A stretch of 64,000 bases of DNA from Pyrenula massariospora (Eukaryota > Ascomycota > Eurotiomycetes > Pyrenulales > Pyrenulaceae), in assembly GCA_021030905.1 (NCBI GenBank), contig JAGFMI010000028.1, forward strand, positions 335,413 through 399,412. Reading direction: 5' to 3'. A program made the translations under genes and the position numbers. Positions 1-10,901 of this stretch are shown in pieces (position 1 is the first letter of the stretch; each line of letters starts with the position of its first letter). The notes below the pieces were generated by a model. The model searched no databases. It was given only the letters and a program-made list of their open reading frames with translations, and was not told where the DNA came from.

Positions 1-388
1 GAATTCGACCAAATACAAGAGGCCAGCCACGCTCTTTTGAGAAGTTCCCCGAGCTAATGTTAGGAAAATTTCTTCCCTCCAACGTCGTTGTCCCTGGCGA
101 GACTCTGTACACTCCGTTCGCTGCTTGAAGTTTGCCCCACGGCGAAAGAGACCGCTACGTTGAACTATAGCCATGGCGAGAATACGCGTGTAGGGAGTAC
201 ATATGGAAGGAAGAAAGTAGCAGGGCGTGTCAGAGAATACATACGATGGAATCTGCATGGAGATTGATCTTCGTATGGGATTTGGTATTCTTACCCTAAC
301 CCTCCCAGCCCCGTATTATTTGTTGCTGGTTGAGAAAACACCCTCCGTACCTACCACCAGTCAAGCCATACCAGCCCGAGCCACGAGC

Positions 389-772
389 CTAACACATAGC
401 CATATTGCCCACAGAACTCGTCGCACCAAGCATTAAACTCGAACACCCCACAATAAACCCCTCGAGCATCGATACAAAGCCAACCACACCACCAGTCCTA
501 GCCAAAGACGCCAAATTCTCCCCATCCTCGAAATATGCATCGAACGGCGGACCGCTCAAAATCATCGAGCGCAGCCCCAACGCCCGCCGTAAAAGCGGTT
601 GAGGTTTTGAATGTAGAATGATTAACAAAATATTCTTGATGCTATTTTTTTCTCGATTTACTTCAATACCAAACGATTCAATTCTTTTCAGATACATGTG
701 TTCATATTTGCTTTCAATGCTTAGCAGATATAGCTCTCTTGAAGAAGATCCAATCTTCAATGCTCTATACAC
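389..772 (-). other. open frame of uncertain coding status
   Basis: A 127-codon open frame on the minus strand. Its second half reads like a real exon: it is Gly/Leu-rich, with a segment GGPPFDAYFED-like around residues 74-84 (SGPPFDAYFEDGEN) and a short hydrophobic stretch near the end. The first half is Lys/Ile-rich and resembles translated intron or intergenic sequence. I recognise no family. It may be the 3' exon of a decayed gene together with the broken frame at 790-1422, which lies upstream on the same strand. Low confidence. Confidence 0.2.
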
Positions 773-789
773 CTACCTAAGTACTGTAC

Positions 790-1422
790 CTATCGTACCC
801 AGATCTCCTCCCACTCAGCACCAGAAGACCCATTATCACTCCTGACAATACCTATCGCCTTGCGATACACTGCGCCCAAGCCCACTCGTTCAGCAACCTC
901 TTCATTCTGGGAACCCCATTCAATCAACCTGACGAAGTAGGCAGTCCGCTCAGCCCCAACCTCGGGTTCAGATCTAAACGCGAAATCCCTTGGTGGGAAC
1001 TTATTTTCCACGACTGATTTTCCGAGCGCTTCTGAGAGGACGAGGAATCAACAGGTTCGCTGAAGGTCGGGGTCGTGGTGCCATGTGGTGTTGAGCCAGA
1101 TGGTTCCGTAGAGGGTGGATGTTTGGGGCGAGGGGTTGTGGTGAGTTATGTAGGAACAGGGGAGGATGCTGGGTCGCGAATGAGGTGCAAGGTGGACGCT
1201 AGGTGGAGGGATAGGGGGAGAGTGCGAGGTGTAGGAGGTTGGAGCAGGCGTTGGTGGTTGAGGGGGAGGAAGTGGGAGGAGAGCGATGCGTAAGTGGTTG
1301 AAATTTGGGCGCTGGCGCTGGTGAAGTTTTGCTATGGTTGTTGAAGTGTTAGAACGGGATACAAGCTTGTTTTTCTCGTTGGTAGGTGCTTTTAGAAGGC
1401 GTTTGCAATATTGGTTGGCCAT
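790..1422 (-). pseudogene. hypothetical protein frame broken by a TGA
   Basis: One minus-strand frame runs from an ATG at 1422 through a Pro-rich segment, meets a TGA at 1048-1050, and then stays open in the same frame to 790. The part after the stop is well-behaved protein-like sequence (residues such as RTAYFVRLIEWGSQNEE), so the TGA looks like a nonsense change (CGA or TGG to TGA) rather than a natural end. No family recognised. An alternative is that the downstream part is a separate exon whose donor I failed to find; no GT lies at a suitable distance before the TGA. Roughly 210 codons in all if read through. Confidence 0.3.
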
Positions 1423-1427
1423 TCAGA

Positions 1428-2570
1428 TCATATATGATCCAATGGATCCCAGGTATGAACACACAACCAATTCTTAAGCTGCGAGATAGTCATGTCTGAA
1501 AGAGCTAAGGAAATTGTACTAGTCCAGCCACACCATGACCATAATGACCACCCATTGGATCTGCGGTGGACGGATGTATTGGGCTGCCACAGGATGACCC
1601 AGCCGATCACACATGTTGAGAGGCCATACGCATGGTCGACTTTCGGGCGTCCGTTACTCATTCGGTCGCAGAGGATACCGAGTACACCCGTAAAGGCATT
1701 GAGGATGTCTAAATCGTAGGTGAATTGAAGGGATGAGTATTCGTATAAAGAACCAACGTAATTGGAATGAGCCTCTCCTGCTGCAGTAGCTCCGCTGATG
1801 GAATGCTTGAATGTCATGTCGAAACTATTTGCACCTCAGCGTTTTCGAGATACACGTCCTCACGCCAGAGAGCACAGCGACATCGAAACAACACTAGGCC
1901 TTCTACGAAGACGAGACATCGTCGGGAGAAACAGCTCTTTTGGTAGCTTTAGACGAGAGGAATTGTTAGCGAGGTCAGGAAGGATTTTATGGCTTGGATG
2001 ACCCACGCTCAAGCCTTGACTCGTAGACTGACTGGTTCAATACACCGACAATGTGTTTGGGGCAGATCCTTCTCAACCAAGGAGAACGCTCCTCGAGTCT
2101 TTGCTGTTGAGCTGCTTTGGGCAGGATCCGAGCAATCCTGCTTGAGCATCTTCACCAGTTGCTGCTACAATAGTCATGAAAGCCCGGTCGTAAATTATGT
2201 GCATGTTTAGGATTAAGCTATTTTTATCGCTGAAGTCACCCTGCATGATACATAAGCTATCGATCCAGATATGTTGAATGGATAGCGACGAGGTAAGCGT
2301 TATAGCATCCTGAATGGTCTTGGAGAAGTTTTGCCAAACATTGTTCAGAGCTTCTTTGACTTGCAGTTCTGGGAAGTTGTCCTTCAATAGTTTGAATACG
2401 TCTACTGGACCCCATACGTAACTCCATGTGAGAAATTTGCAGCCTAGAGGTTCTTGAACAATACAGGGGTTCCATGTGTCAATCATTATAAGATTCGACG
2501 GAAACACGAAATCTAGTGGTGCTGAAGGCTGCTCACAGTCTTCTCTGTGCCATTTTTGGCAGAGCTTCAT
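1428..2570 (-). pseudogene. HET-domain protein, decayed
   Basis: A relic of a heterokaryon-incompatibility (HET) domain protein; intact members are cytoplasmic proteins that can trigger cell death after non-self fusion. The 5' piece (2570-2073) carries the HET block: LTWSYVWG, IWIDSLCIMQGD and an IYDRAFMTIVAATGE segment. The usual N-terminal H..C pair is lost. A middle piece (about 2070-1820), readable only by switching frame, matches the usual R.LVF..G...F.C....WRED region. The 3' piece (1817-1428) has the typical tail: a D.LNAFTGVLGIL segment, then YGL, then SLWSWCGW. The three blocks are collinear but lie in different frames separated by stops, with no clean introns between them. I therefore call it a pseudogene. 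A second, intact HET gene lies at 59.2-61.2 kb. Confidence 0.7.
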
Positions 2571-4471
2571 CCACTTCTTGATGTGCTTAATGATTATTGT
2601 TATACCTTTGATCTTTCGCCCGAAGAAAACAATCCTCGAGCTAGAAAGATCATTAAGTAGAGGGATCGGTCGATTGAACTCGTTGAAGGAAAGCTGCTAC
2701 GGCTGAAGTCTCACACGGAGACAACGCACCACGGGCCTCTCTCCACCCTAGAAGAAGCCATCTTCTTGCCAATAGAGCTGACACTGGATGTCTGTGTCTT
2801 GCTGGTTGAAGGGTGTATGTGATCCATCGATGACTTCAATAATGAAATGGCACAGTGTACAAAAGCTTGATTATTTGTAGATCAGCTGAAGAGAACCAAG
2901 GTCGTGGACCTGCTCAAATGAGTCTTGGTCCTCATTAGCTTTGATTATAAAATCATTTGGGGACAATTTTAGAGCTTTGCAGGTGCTGCAGAATATTGCG
3001 TCATGAAACAAGGATTGAATAGTGGTCGCTGACCGTATGCTGTCGTCCTAAAGAGGTACTAATTTGAAGCAGCACGGAGACTTCGCACACCTGTGGAATC
3101 AAAGCCTTGAGGTTGTGGGGCTCAGACTCGAGCCGGGGTCTCGGCCACGGGTCGCGCCTCAAGCTTAGATTAATGATTTGTCTTTCTCGCAGCCACCATC
3201 ATTGAACTTATTTTGTATTACCCTGCAATTTTGTGGCCCATGGATTAAAGTGGACTAGGCTGAGAACAAATTTCGTTTCCTCTAGGAATTATAACCGAGG
3301 TGTGAGGGCCAGAATTGGGTCCTTTCACTGCTCTCTCTCAGGCGACCTCAGGTGTAACTGAGCCTCTTCACCCTTAGCTCAGATTAAAGCTGCAGAAACT
3401 CATGCTAGGAACCGAAATCGAAATCAACGAAAAAATCTTGTGTCCGGCTATCAAGGTATTCATCCCGTGATCTGCCAGAAATCGTACTGTACCTACCGCT
3501 GTAGGTCCAGATCTAGCGTAGAATGCGAAGGTTGCCAATTTTTTGGGCTCGGAGGATTGCTGAGACGTGTATAAATAGGGCATTCCAGCCACTGGAGGTC
3601 CGGGTGGGGGAAGTGGGCTTTAGATGTTTTGTTTAATTGGTAGGTGTTGCTGCGTTTTGTTAATAGGAAGGGGAGGGTTGGTAGAGGGTGGCTTGGCTAA
3701 CGGGTGATTGCGGAGGTTCCTGGGTGTGGTAAATGTGTGGAATCGGAGCTCGCGAAGGCGGTGGGAGAAGATGGGAGGGACGTATGAACTGAGGTGGCCT
3801 AACATAGAGAGGGTGCTGGGGAAAAAAGTGGCGGGCTGGTTTCCCGATTCCAAGACAGTCCTACAGCGCTGGGGATCGGTGGTGGCGAAGCTCCTGGGCG
3901 GCCCACCTGAGTCAGGACCAAAGGGTACGTTTCGATTGAGGAGATTCATGCGGTTGACCGCTGTCTACTCAGAGTATCCAAGAGATCATTAGCGTAGACA
4001 GATGGCGACGAGTATTGAAAAGGCACTTGATAAATAGTAGGCAAACACTCAGCGTGGGCAAGTTCTCTAATTGAGGCTATACAGTCTATGCGTCTCTGCA
4101 TCCGCGAGTGAGCGACTCGTCGCTCTATGTTCCTGTTGCCATATAGCCTGGGGAAGCTTCATTGCGTTGTCAAGGGTGCTGAGAGTAGTCTCGCCAGAAC
4201 CTGGGAACACAGTAGAGATGACGATAGCCAAAAGGTTGGCGATCATGCTTGTGAGAGCAACGATTGGCTGGAGAAGTCTCCGCGCGGACGGCGTGACGTC
4301 TTGCCGAAAATGAAGGTAATGACCGCTTGACAGGTTTCTTCTTCTAATGAATGTGGCTGAGTATTTAATAATCGAATCTCACACGACTCTTAACTTGGTG
4401 TGGTGATTTCATGCGCGTGTGCTTCGTTGGCGGTGCTCGGAATGATGCCGAAAAAGTCAGGATGCATGGAA
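2571..4471. other. no gene recognised
   Basis: Several short open frames overlap on both strands around 3.6-4.0 kb, one of about 95 codons on plus and one of about 110 on minus. None has a recognisable domain or a convincing exon structure. Nothing else seen. Confidence 0.5.
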
Positions 4472-6970
4472 TCAGACGAATTGCTGCCACAGTACCTGAC
4501 TTTTATCATGATATAATTGAACTGGAGTCGCGATTGGTTGATCCTCGGAAGAGATAGAGATCTCTGAGATCCTTCCCGGGGAGTCCAGCGCTGTAGTGGT
4601 CTCCACCCAGTCATCCTTAGATCCGGTTGGCTTTCTTTCAATCTTGCTCACAGGCTGAAAGATTAAGCGCGGGTGTGTCTCGTCTGACATGTCTAAGTTT
4701 GCAAGGTACTCATCTTTCATAGTTGTTGGAAGACTCTCTGCAGCCCCAGCCCATGTACCTGCTCCCAGTGCCTCGTGCGCCATTCGTTGCAGCTGAAGAG
4801 TCTCGTTAGTGACCCATTCAAGCCGCTGATACGGCAGGATACGGCGATAACGTTGAATGAACCGGAGCAGAGGCTCGGCAGTAATCTCTAAGAAAATGAT
4901 AGCTCCACCGAGAAACAAGGTGATGCATACACCAAGTACGCTAAAAGATGTGTGTGAAGAGCTTCTCACTTTCTGCAAAAGACTTAGCAAGTTAATGGTA
5001 ATAAAACCATCTGGAACAAAGCTTGAGCCACCCTCCGCGATCTCGTCTCTGCTTTTATCTAGACAATAGATTCACTAACCTGGTTCTTACATAGATATCG
5101 TGCTTCATCATTAGACGGTTTTGAGATGAATATCTGTGCAGCTGGATCGGAAGGCCCTGTTGCATATTCAACAGCTACCCTTTGCATTTGAGCTAACATT
5201 GTTCCCATCCAGTGCTCGATTTCTAGGTACCATTGATTCGCTGAGAGAGGACCTTGCAAGCCTGTCGAAAGGGTATTCCGCGCAATCAATGAACTGTCTC
5301 CTAGACTTCCTACTATACCTCCAATAGTGGTCCCCAGTTCTGCTTTGGTTTGTGCCCAGGTGTAAAGTGACAGATTTTGCTGACGGCTTAGCGTCATATT
5401 CACTGCGGCATTAAGGGCAGGCACCCATGCTGTGAGGGGGGCACACTCTGTCTTCGTCACGCAGAATTGCGTCTGAGTTGTACATCCAAGAACGTGCGCC
5501 ACGTCGTCGAAGAGGTACGTTTTCTGGTTTCCTGGAAGCTCGTGTGCGACGAACTCAGAAGGCCGGTGCGCCGCAAAGAATTCGTCGTCAATGGGCTGAA
5601 TGAATTGTATCGCATTTGCTGTGATAAAGATCAATGTGATATCCGCGTCGTCCCGCCGTAAGTCTAAGATTGGTAAAAAGTCGGAGGAGTCCGGTGCTTG
5701 CGGTTGATATTGAAGAGTACTACTACTAAGTTAGTGTCACGCGTTAGCTAATTTCGGGGGCCAAAAGTACTTGATCATATATGTGTCCAGTCTGCTTGGC
5801 CACGAAGTCGGCCAACTGAAAGTCACCGAGTCGTTTTCGTGCAATGCTGTCTCTGGGCTAGAATATAAGTATTGCACGCTCGAGTTGCTTCCCTGATTGT
5901 CTTTGGAAGCGATTACCCGTCGATAATTTTCCGTTCGCAAAGGAGCGCACTCAACAACGCTGCGGTAGAAGAACTGATCCCGTGGGGCCGCATTCATACC
6001 AAAATGGTCGTTGGAATTAAGGAGGCCAGTATCAATTTGGAGATTTTTGGTATTTTCAATGCAGATTTTGTCTTTTCCAGGAAACGGACAGCTCGTATTG
6101 TTAAGGATCTTTGTTGGGATGTCTCTTCGGACGAAAATTGAGCATTCTTGGGCTGCATGTTCCTTGGTGCCACAATAACACTGTTGGGAATATGAGGCGC
6201 TTGCGGATTTCAATTGCGAAGAGTATCCATATAGGCCGATAAAATGATCTTCGGGGCTCATCAAGCTGATGTTGAGGATTCCGCACCTCGGGCTCGATAT
6301 TAAAACCTCGTCTCCGGTCATTGTGGAAATCTGTCGCTATCAGTAAAAAGATCTTTAGCTTTCGGCTATGGACGCGGGAAAAACATGATGACTAGCCCCA
6401 TTGACTATGATAGACAAGCAAATCCATCCATGATTCGTGTTACAATCAATGATACCCAGTCTTGGCGCGATCTGCTCGTACTTCGACAAGTAACCGAGTG
6501 TTCATCTATTACCATACGGGGTTTGTTGTCTTGTGAAACGTACCTGGGAGGAAAAAATGCTTGCAATATAGAAGCTAATAGTTATAGCAACAGTGGTCCC
6601 GAGTAAAGGAATAATTCGGTACCATGGTCGCTGTGCCTTTTGCCGCCAATGCCACGCAAGTTGCGCAAGATATTTGAGACCGACAATGCTCTCGTCAGCA
6701 TTTCGCAAAATAGCTTGTCTTTGATGATAGAGGCCATCTCGTGAAGTACTAACAGAAAGACTGCTGTGTGCAGCAAAGCAGAACAACCTCCAGAAGCTTC
6801 GAGCGACGACTGTAACAAACAAGGCTATGAATGCCGTAAGAAACCCACCATCACGCTTGGTGAGAGTGAGTGTTGCGCCACTAGTCCGCAGCTGTCAGCA
6901 TTCCGCAGATCCCGAGCAATTTCCCCGTCAGAAGATGCATGGCCGCGTCAGCAACGAGAGGAACAATGAA
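4472..6970 (-). CDS. large fungal multipass membrane protein (CYCG/TKRDGG family), 5' end disturbed
   Basis: A member of a fungal-only family of large membrane proteins with no known function. Exons on the minus strand: about 6970 to 6544, 6330-5771, 5725-5080 and 4972-4472; each junction has GT-AG borders and keeps frame. Family marks in order: WFFIVPLVADAAMHLLTGK near the N-terminus, LTLTKRDGGFLTAFIALFV, a FWR.FCF..H segment, RDGLYHQRQAILRN, a membrane segment, PRCGIL, QCYCGTKEHAAQECS, a CPF...C segment, DTGLLNSNDHFGMN, ECAPL, a DDADITLIFITAN segment, a C-terminal membrane segment (FSVLGVCITLFLGGAIIF) and RLEWVTNETLQLQRMAHE. The block before about 6890 is in a different frame from LTLTKRDGG and no GT donor lies between them, so there may be a small frame error or mutation there. 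The exact start is unresolved. Likely acts in a membrane; substrate unknown. Confidence 0.75.
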
Positions 6971-8944
6971 AAACCAAAGAAAAATGTTTCATATTAATGC
7001 GGTTGCAAGAGAACTTGAGCTCCCGAGAGAATTAGCACCTTATTTGCCCTTTCGACCAGTTTGTCCAGATCCCACTAAATATCTGGCCATCCGATATGTC
7101 GTTTATGGCCGCGTCTTTCATTTCCAAGAAGTATGGTCTTATTTGAGAAAAGATGCACATTGAGAGGGAGGTGGCGAGAATTTTTAGAAAGATGGCCGCA
7201 TAGGGTTCCGAGTTAAAGAGATCTATGAAAATATCTGACCGACAAATCTCTCTGTTGAGATGAGCCTTTTTGTACTCAATCAGGCTGGGAGCGGTTCATT
7301 CGACCATCACGGGGAGGATTCCTACCTTGTAGCTATGCTGCACCATGGCTATATTGTACGGTTTGGCGCCGCACGGGTCGAAACCGTGTGGCTGTTAAAG
7401 GCCAGAAATGGTATGGACTCTCAAAGGGCATGGCTTGACCGGCTTCACATCTCTTCGTACTATATTGATCGCGGAAACTCAATCGTTGATATTATGTTTT
7501 TAAATGCCGCTTCGTAAGGCTTCGTCCGTATTTTGATGCATCGTGCCGATCAAGGTTGATCTTTTGTTGGATTCAGAGCTAAAAGACAAAGAAAACTCTT
7601 CCCAATAGAATAACCCAGCGCTTTCTGGTAAAATATTTCCCTCAGCAGCCCCCAAAAATGTGTGCTAGATGGCGAGTTATGGTCTGGAAGGCCGAAATGT
7701 AAGAGAGCTGAGCAGAAGATCACCGGGCTCTCTCATTAGGAACGCATAGATCACCGAACACTGTGGCTTGTCTACGTCTTCTCTCTGGGCGTTCGTCAGA
7801 CCAAGAAGTAAATGGCGGTAAGAGTTCCGAATCAAGAAAGCTTTCGTTCAATTTAACTGCAAGAATGGGCTTTATCCCAGTTAGGTGATTGCCGCGTGGA
7901 ATCCTCGACCTTAGACTATTCCCCGGTTGCCCCGGTGGTTTTGTGGTATCGAAAGCTTTGAAACCATGTATGGCTGATCTATCGGCGACGCCGCAGCTTT
8001 CAAGGGTTCAAATGCCATACAGCCAGTCCGGGCATTGTGTTGCTCGGCTATGCGTTCGCAGAACTTGGTCAGAGGCGCTGACAAAGGAAGGGTTGGGTAG
8101 TACAAGGTGAGGTCAAAGGCGGGGTATACCATGCAGTCGGGAACCTGGGCAGTCCTCAATTAGGCCTGGCGGGCACCGGCATTTTATACAGGCTCGACTT
8201 TCCGCTTCTCAAGAGTTGTCGCGGAAGGAGGACTCGTCATTCCGTGCCTGGCGCAGACACACGGATCCACCGTTCTTCCCGTCTTCTCAACGCCACAAGG
8301 GCCAGAAACAGCGGCGGCGTTAATCGCGTTGTATATCTGTGCAACACGGGGCTGTTCGTAATCCATTTCTTTTGCAGGGACGCAGAGTAAGCACTTGCAC
8401 GCAATGTGGCTCCCACATGGCGATGTAGAAAATGTCTTACCTTCCATCTCTTATCAAGACGACAGCCGAAACAATAGCCTCACTCTACTCAATGGCCCTC
8501 TCATCTGATATACGAAGTCTATTGGGCACAAGGCCCGCGGCCATTACCATAATTAGAGGCAGCGGCACCGTGAACAAACGACGGCGATTTCGCAAACAGC
8601 CTACTGGTTGTCAGCTTTGCTGCCTTTCCTCCTGGCTGCAGGAACCATATTTCGCGAAGAGGTTGCAGCGGCACGCGCATATGCATCTCTCCGTAAATGG
8701 TAGCTTTGAGCACGCATTGATCCGATCCGGCACCTACTGTGAGAGGGAACATCAGGGATAGCCCTTGTTGTGGCAGACTGACCGCCGCCGCCCACCACGT
8801 CTGAGCCGCTAAGAAAGCCCAAGTACGGATACGAATGAAGTTTGGGGTATGAAGATAAGGTACTGAGCAAAGGCTCTTGCCGCTGAATGTGAGCTGAGTA
8901 ATGAAGACCTTACCTACTAGGTAGTAAGTACCTTACCTTGAATA
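6971..8944. other. no gene recognised
   Basis: Only short overlapping frames on both strands (none above about 110 codons) without recognisable domains. The 5' part may hold the leader exon and promoter of the minus-strand membrane-protein gene that starts near 6970. Confidence 0.45.
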
Positions 8945-9321
8945 TTCCCCGCGCGCCGCGCAGTGGTCGATCAAGTGAGGGCAGGAACAACGCGTCACGG
9001 CGCGTGGGGCGTGTCCGAAGCTAGGTGCCAGTAATAGTGAGACTTCCGCACCTAGAGCTAGCAATAAAAATTATTATGTATATCCATCAACCAACTGTAT
9101 ATTATTTTTATTAATTTTATATATATAGATCAAAGATGATTAGTAGAAGATTCCGTCTGTAAAATTATAGTTTATGGATAACCTTTAAACAGTCATGAAT
9201 ATAATGAATATTCTAGAGGGGAACGTCAAAGTTTTAGGTGCGGAAGTCTCACCATTCTGGCACCTAGGGGGGCTAGCTTCGGTCCTTGTCGTGCTTGATT
9301 GCCGGGCCGCGCGCCGGGGAA
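8945..9321. mobile_element. inverted-repeat (foldback/MITE-like) element
   Basis: Two long imperfect inverted arms flank an AT-rich core. The left arm (8945-9054) begins TTCCCCGCGCGC, continues through ATCAAG and CCGAAGCTAG, and ends GTGAGACTTCCGCACCT. The reverse complement of the right arm (9236-9321) begins TTCCCCGGCGCGC, then has ATCAAG, CCGAAGCTAG, GGTGCCAG and GTGAGACTTCCGCACCT. The arms differ by small indels. The 180-bp centre is very AT-rich (runs of TATATATAT and ATTATTTTTATT). No open frame inside codes for a transposase, so it would be non-autonomous. I see no obvious target-site duplication. Confidence 0.65.
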
Positions 9322-9968
9322 CGAGGGGAAGGAGCCCGGGCTTGGCATCCGCATTGTTGGATCCTCGACCTCAGATGTTGCGATGGATGTGACGTTACCC
9401 GACATTCTTCTTCATTGGTCGGTAGTGAGGTTGATACCTTGGAAAAGGATGAATAGACAGGCAAGTGCCTACATTCCACCATGGCTTGTAATTCCGACTC
9501 AAATCTTATCTCTTTTTAGATCGCAGTCTCGGGTCTGCAGCCTTCATGCAAAGATCGAATAGTCCAGACAAATTGTCATATCCAGACGCTTGAAACTGCA
9601 TCTATATGTCCTCAGCATGAATTTTTAAATTTCGATTCTACATCTGATCCAGTTGAACAACGACCATGGGCTCCACCTTCACACTTAGGACATAAAGCTA
9701 AGACTAAGCGGTCATCTCTAGTAGCCCAGAATCAGACCTTAACTTATACTCCAAGCTCTTATTTCACGGTGCAAAGTCTCGACATGGATCTCTCTCATCA
9801 CTTACACTGCCTAACAACATGTCTCTTTCCATATTCTTGAGTCTCTTTTCATCCCCGCTTCTAGCTGATCACACTAGTGCTACTGCGTAGGACTCGGAAT
9901 TTTATTAGGTCCGAGCCAATTCTTTATCTAAGTCAAAATCCAGTGTCTTCAGCTGCGGCCCTTCCGAA
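9322..9968. other. no gene recognised
   Basis: No convincing coding frame, RNA gene or repeat seen between the inverted-repeat element and the relic that follows. Confidence 0.5.
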
Positions 9969-10901
9969 TTGGATGTAGGCACAAATTTCTCCGCTGCGAG
10001 AGCCCTCACCGATAAGTGGATTGACGACAACTTTACATATCCTAATCACGAATTGCTCGCTGGTACTGTATCGCGAATGTTTCCGCCCACATACAACGTA
10101 TCCGATCCTAGTAATATGTCGGGATATTGGAAAGTACCCAGCAATATACCGTCCTTTGATGCGTCTAAAATGGCCGCAATTGTCAGCCAGTGATACTCTT
10201 TGCCAACGTTTTGAAACGGACGGATGTTGGCATTTGTCTACAGAGCCCTTTCAACCTCGCTGTCAACTGCAACTTCATGCATGTGTCATAGCGCAAAACG
10301 AACGTACATCGTGTTGCTCGTTAGAACGGCGGGAAGATTCGCTCATTGCTGCTGAATGTAGTATCTTGGAGCCGTTCGGTGCTTGCACAAGCCTAGCTCA
10401 AAGTGCCTAACATGGAATATGTAAAGAAAGTTTTACTTTTATCGGTAGAAGCTGATGACAAAAGGTTGTCGTGGGCAGTGGCAGGCGCTGCTCAGAAATT
10501 CAACCGACAATTCCAACTTGAGCTCCAATTCTCTCGGAGCGTCGATATTGCAGGCCTTGAGATTAGTGTTCAAAATACGGAAGTACACAATCTACATGCA
10601 AATGAAGCAGATTTTGGTGGCATATGGAACAATTATCGTTCTCACGGCCGTCATTTCACATCTCTCGATCTGGATTAATCCTTCCAAGAAATCGAGCTTC
10701 ATCGTGATTACTGTTCGGACATACCATTCGCGAGCAAAAAAAGTCTGTGGACAATACTTAGCCGCCTTATTCGTGGCGCTCTCTTACTCTGCATGCATAA
10801 TCGTCTTATTTTTGCACATGCTACCTCAGGAACCCAGAAAGAGCTTTACAAGGGTTCTCCGTCAACAAGGGTTCTTCGTCAAATTTTTGCTACATAGGTG
10901 A
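9969..10901 (+). pseudogene. probable relic of a fungal membrane protein
   Basis: Plus-strand pieces in several frames. The first (9969-10193) is a 74-codon frame with WIDDNFTYPNHELLAGT; a middle piece around 10200-10400 is Cys-rich; a later piece (about 10590-10680) holds a hydrophobic segment, LVAYGTIIVLTAVISHLSIW, followed by a second hydrophobic stretch near 10760-10820. The order (extracellular-looking Cys-rich part, then membrane segments near the end) resembles the C-terminal half of the two large membrane proteins at 4.5-7.0 and 13.2-15.8 kb. I could not assemble an unbroken reading with plausible introns. Identification is tentative. Confidence 0.3.

Noticed and set aside
293-303. 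CCCTAACCCT as telomeric repeat
   Set aside because: Barely two units, not an array; similar short strings occur elsewhere (near 49790).
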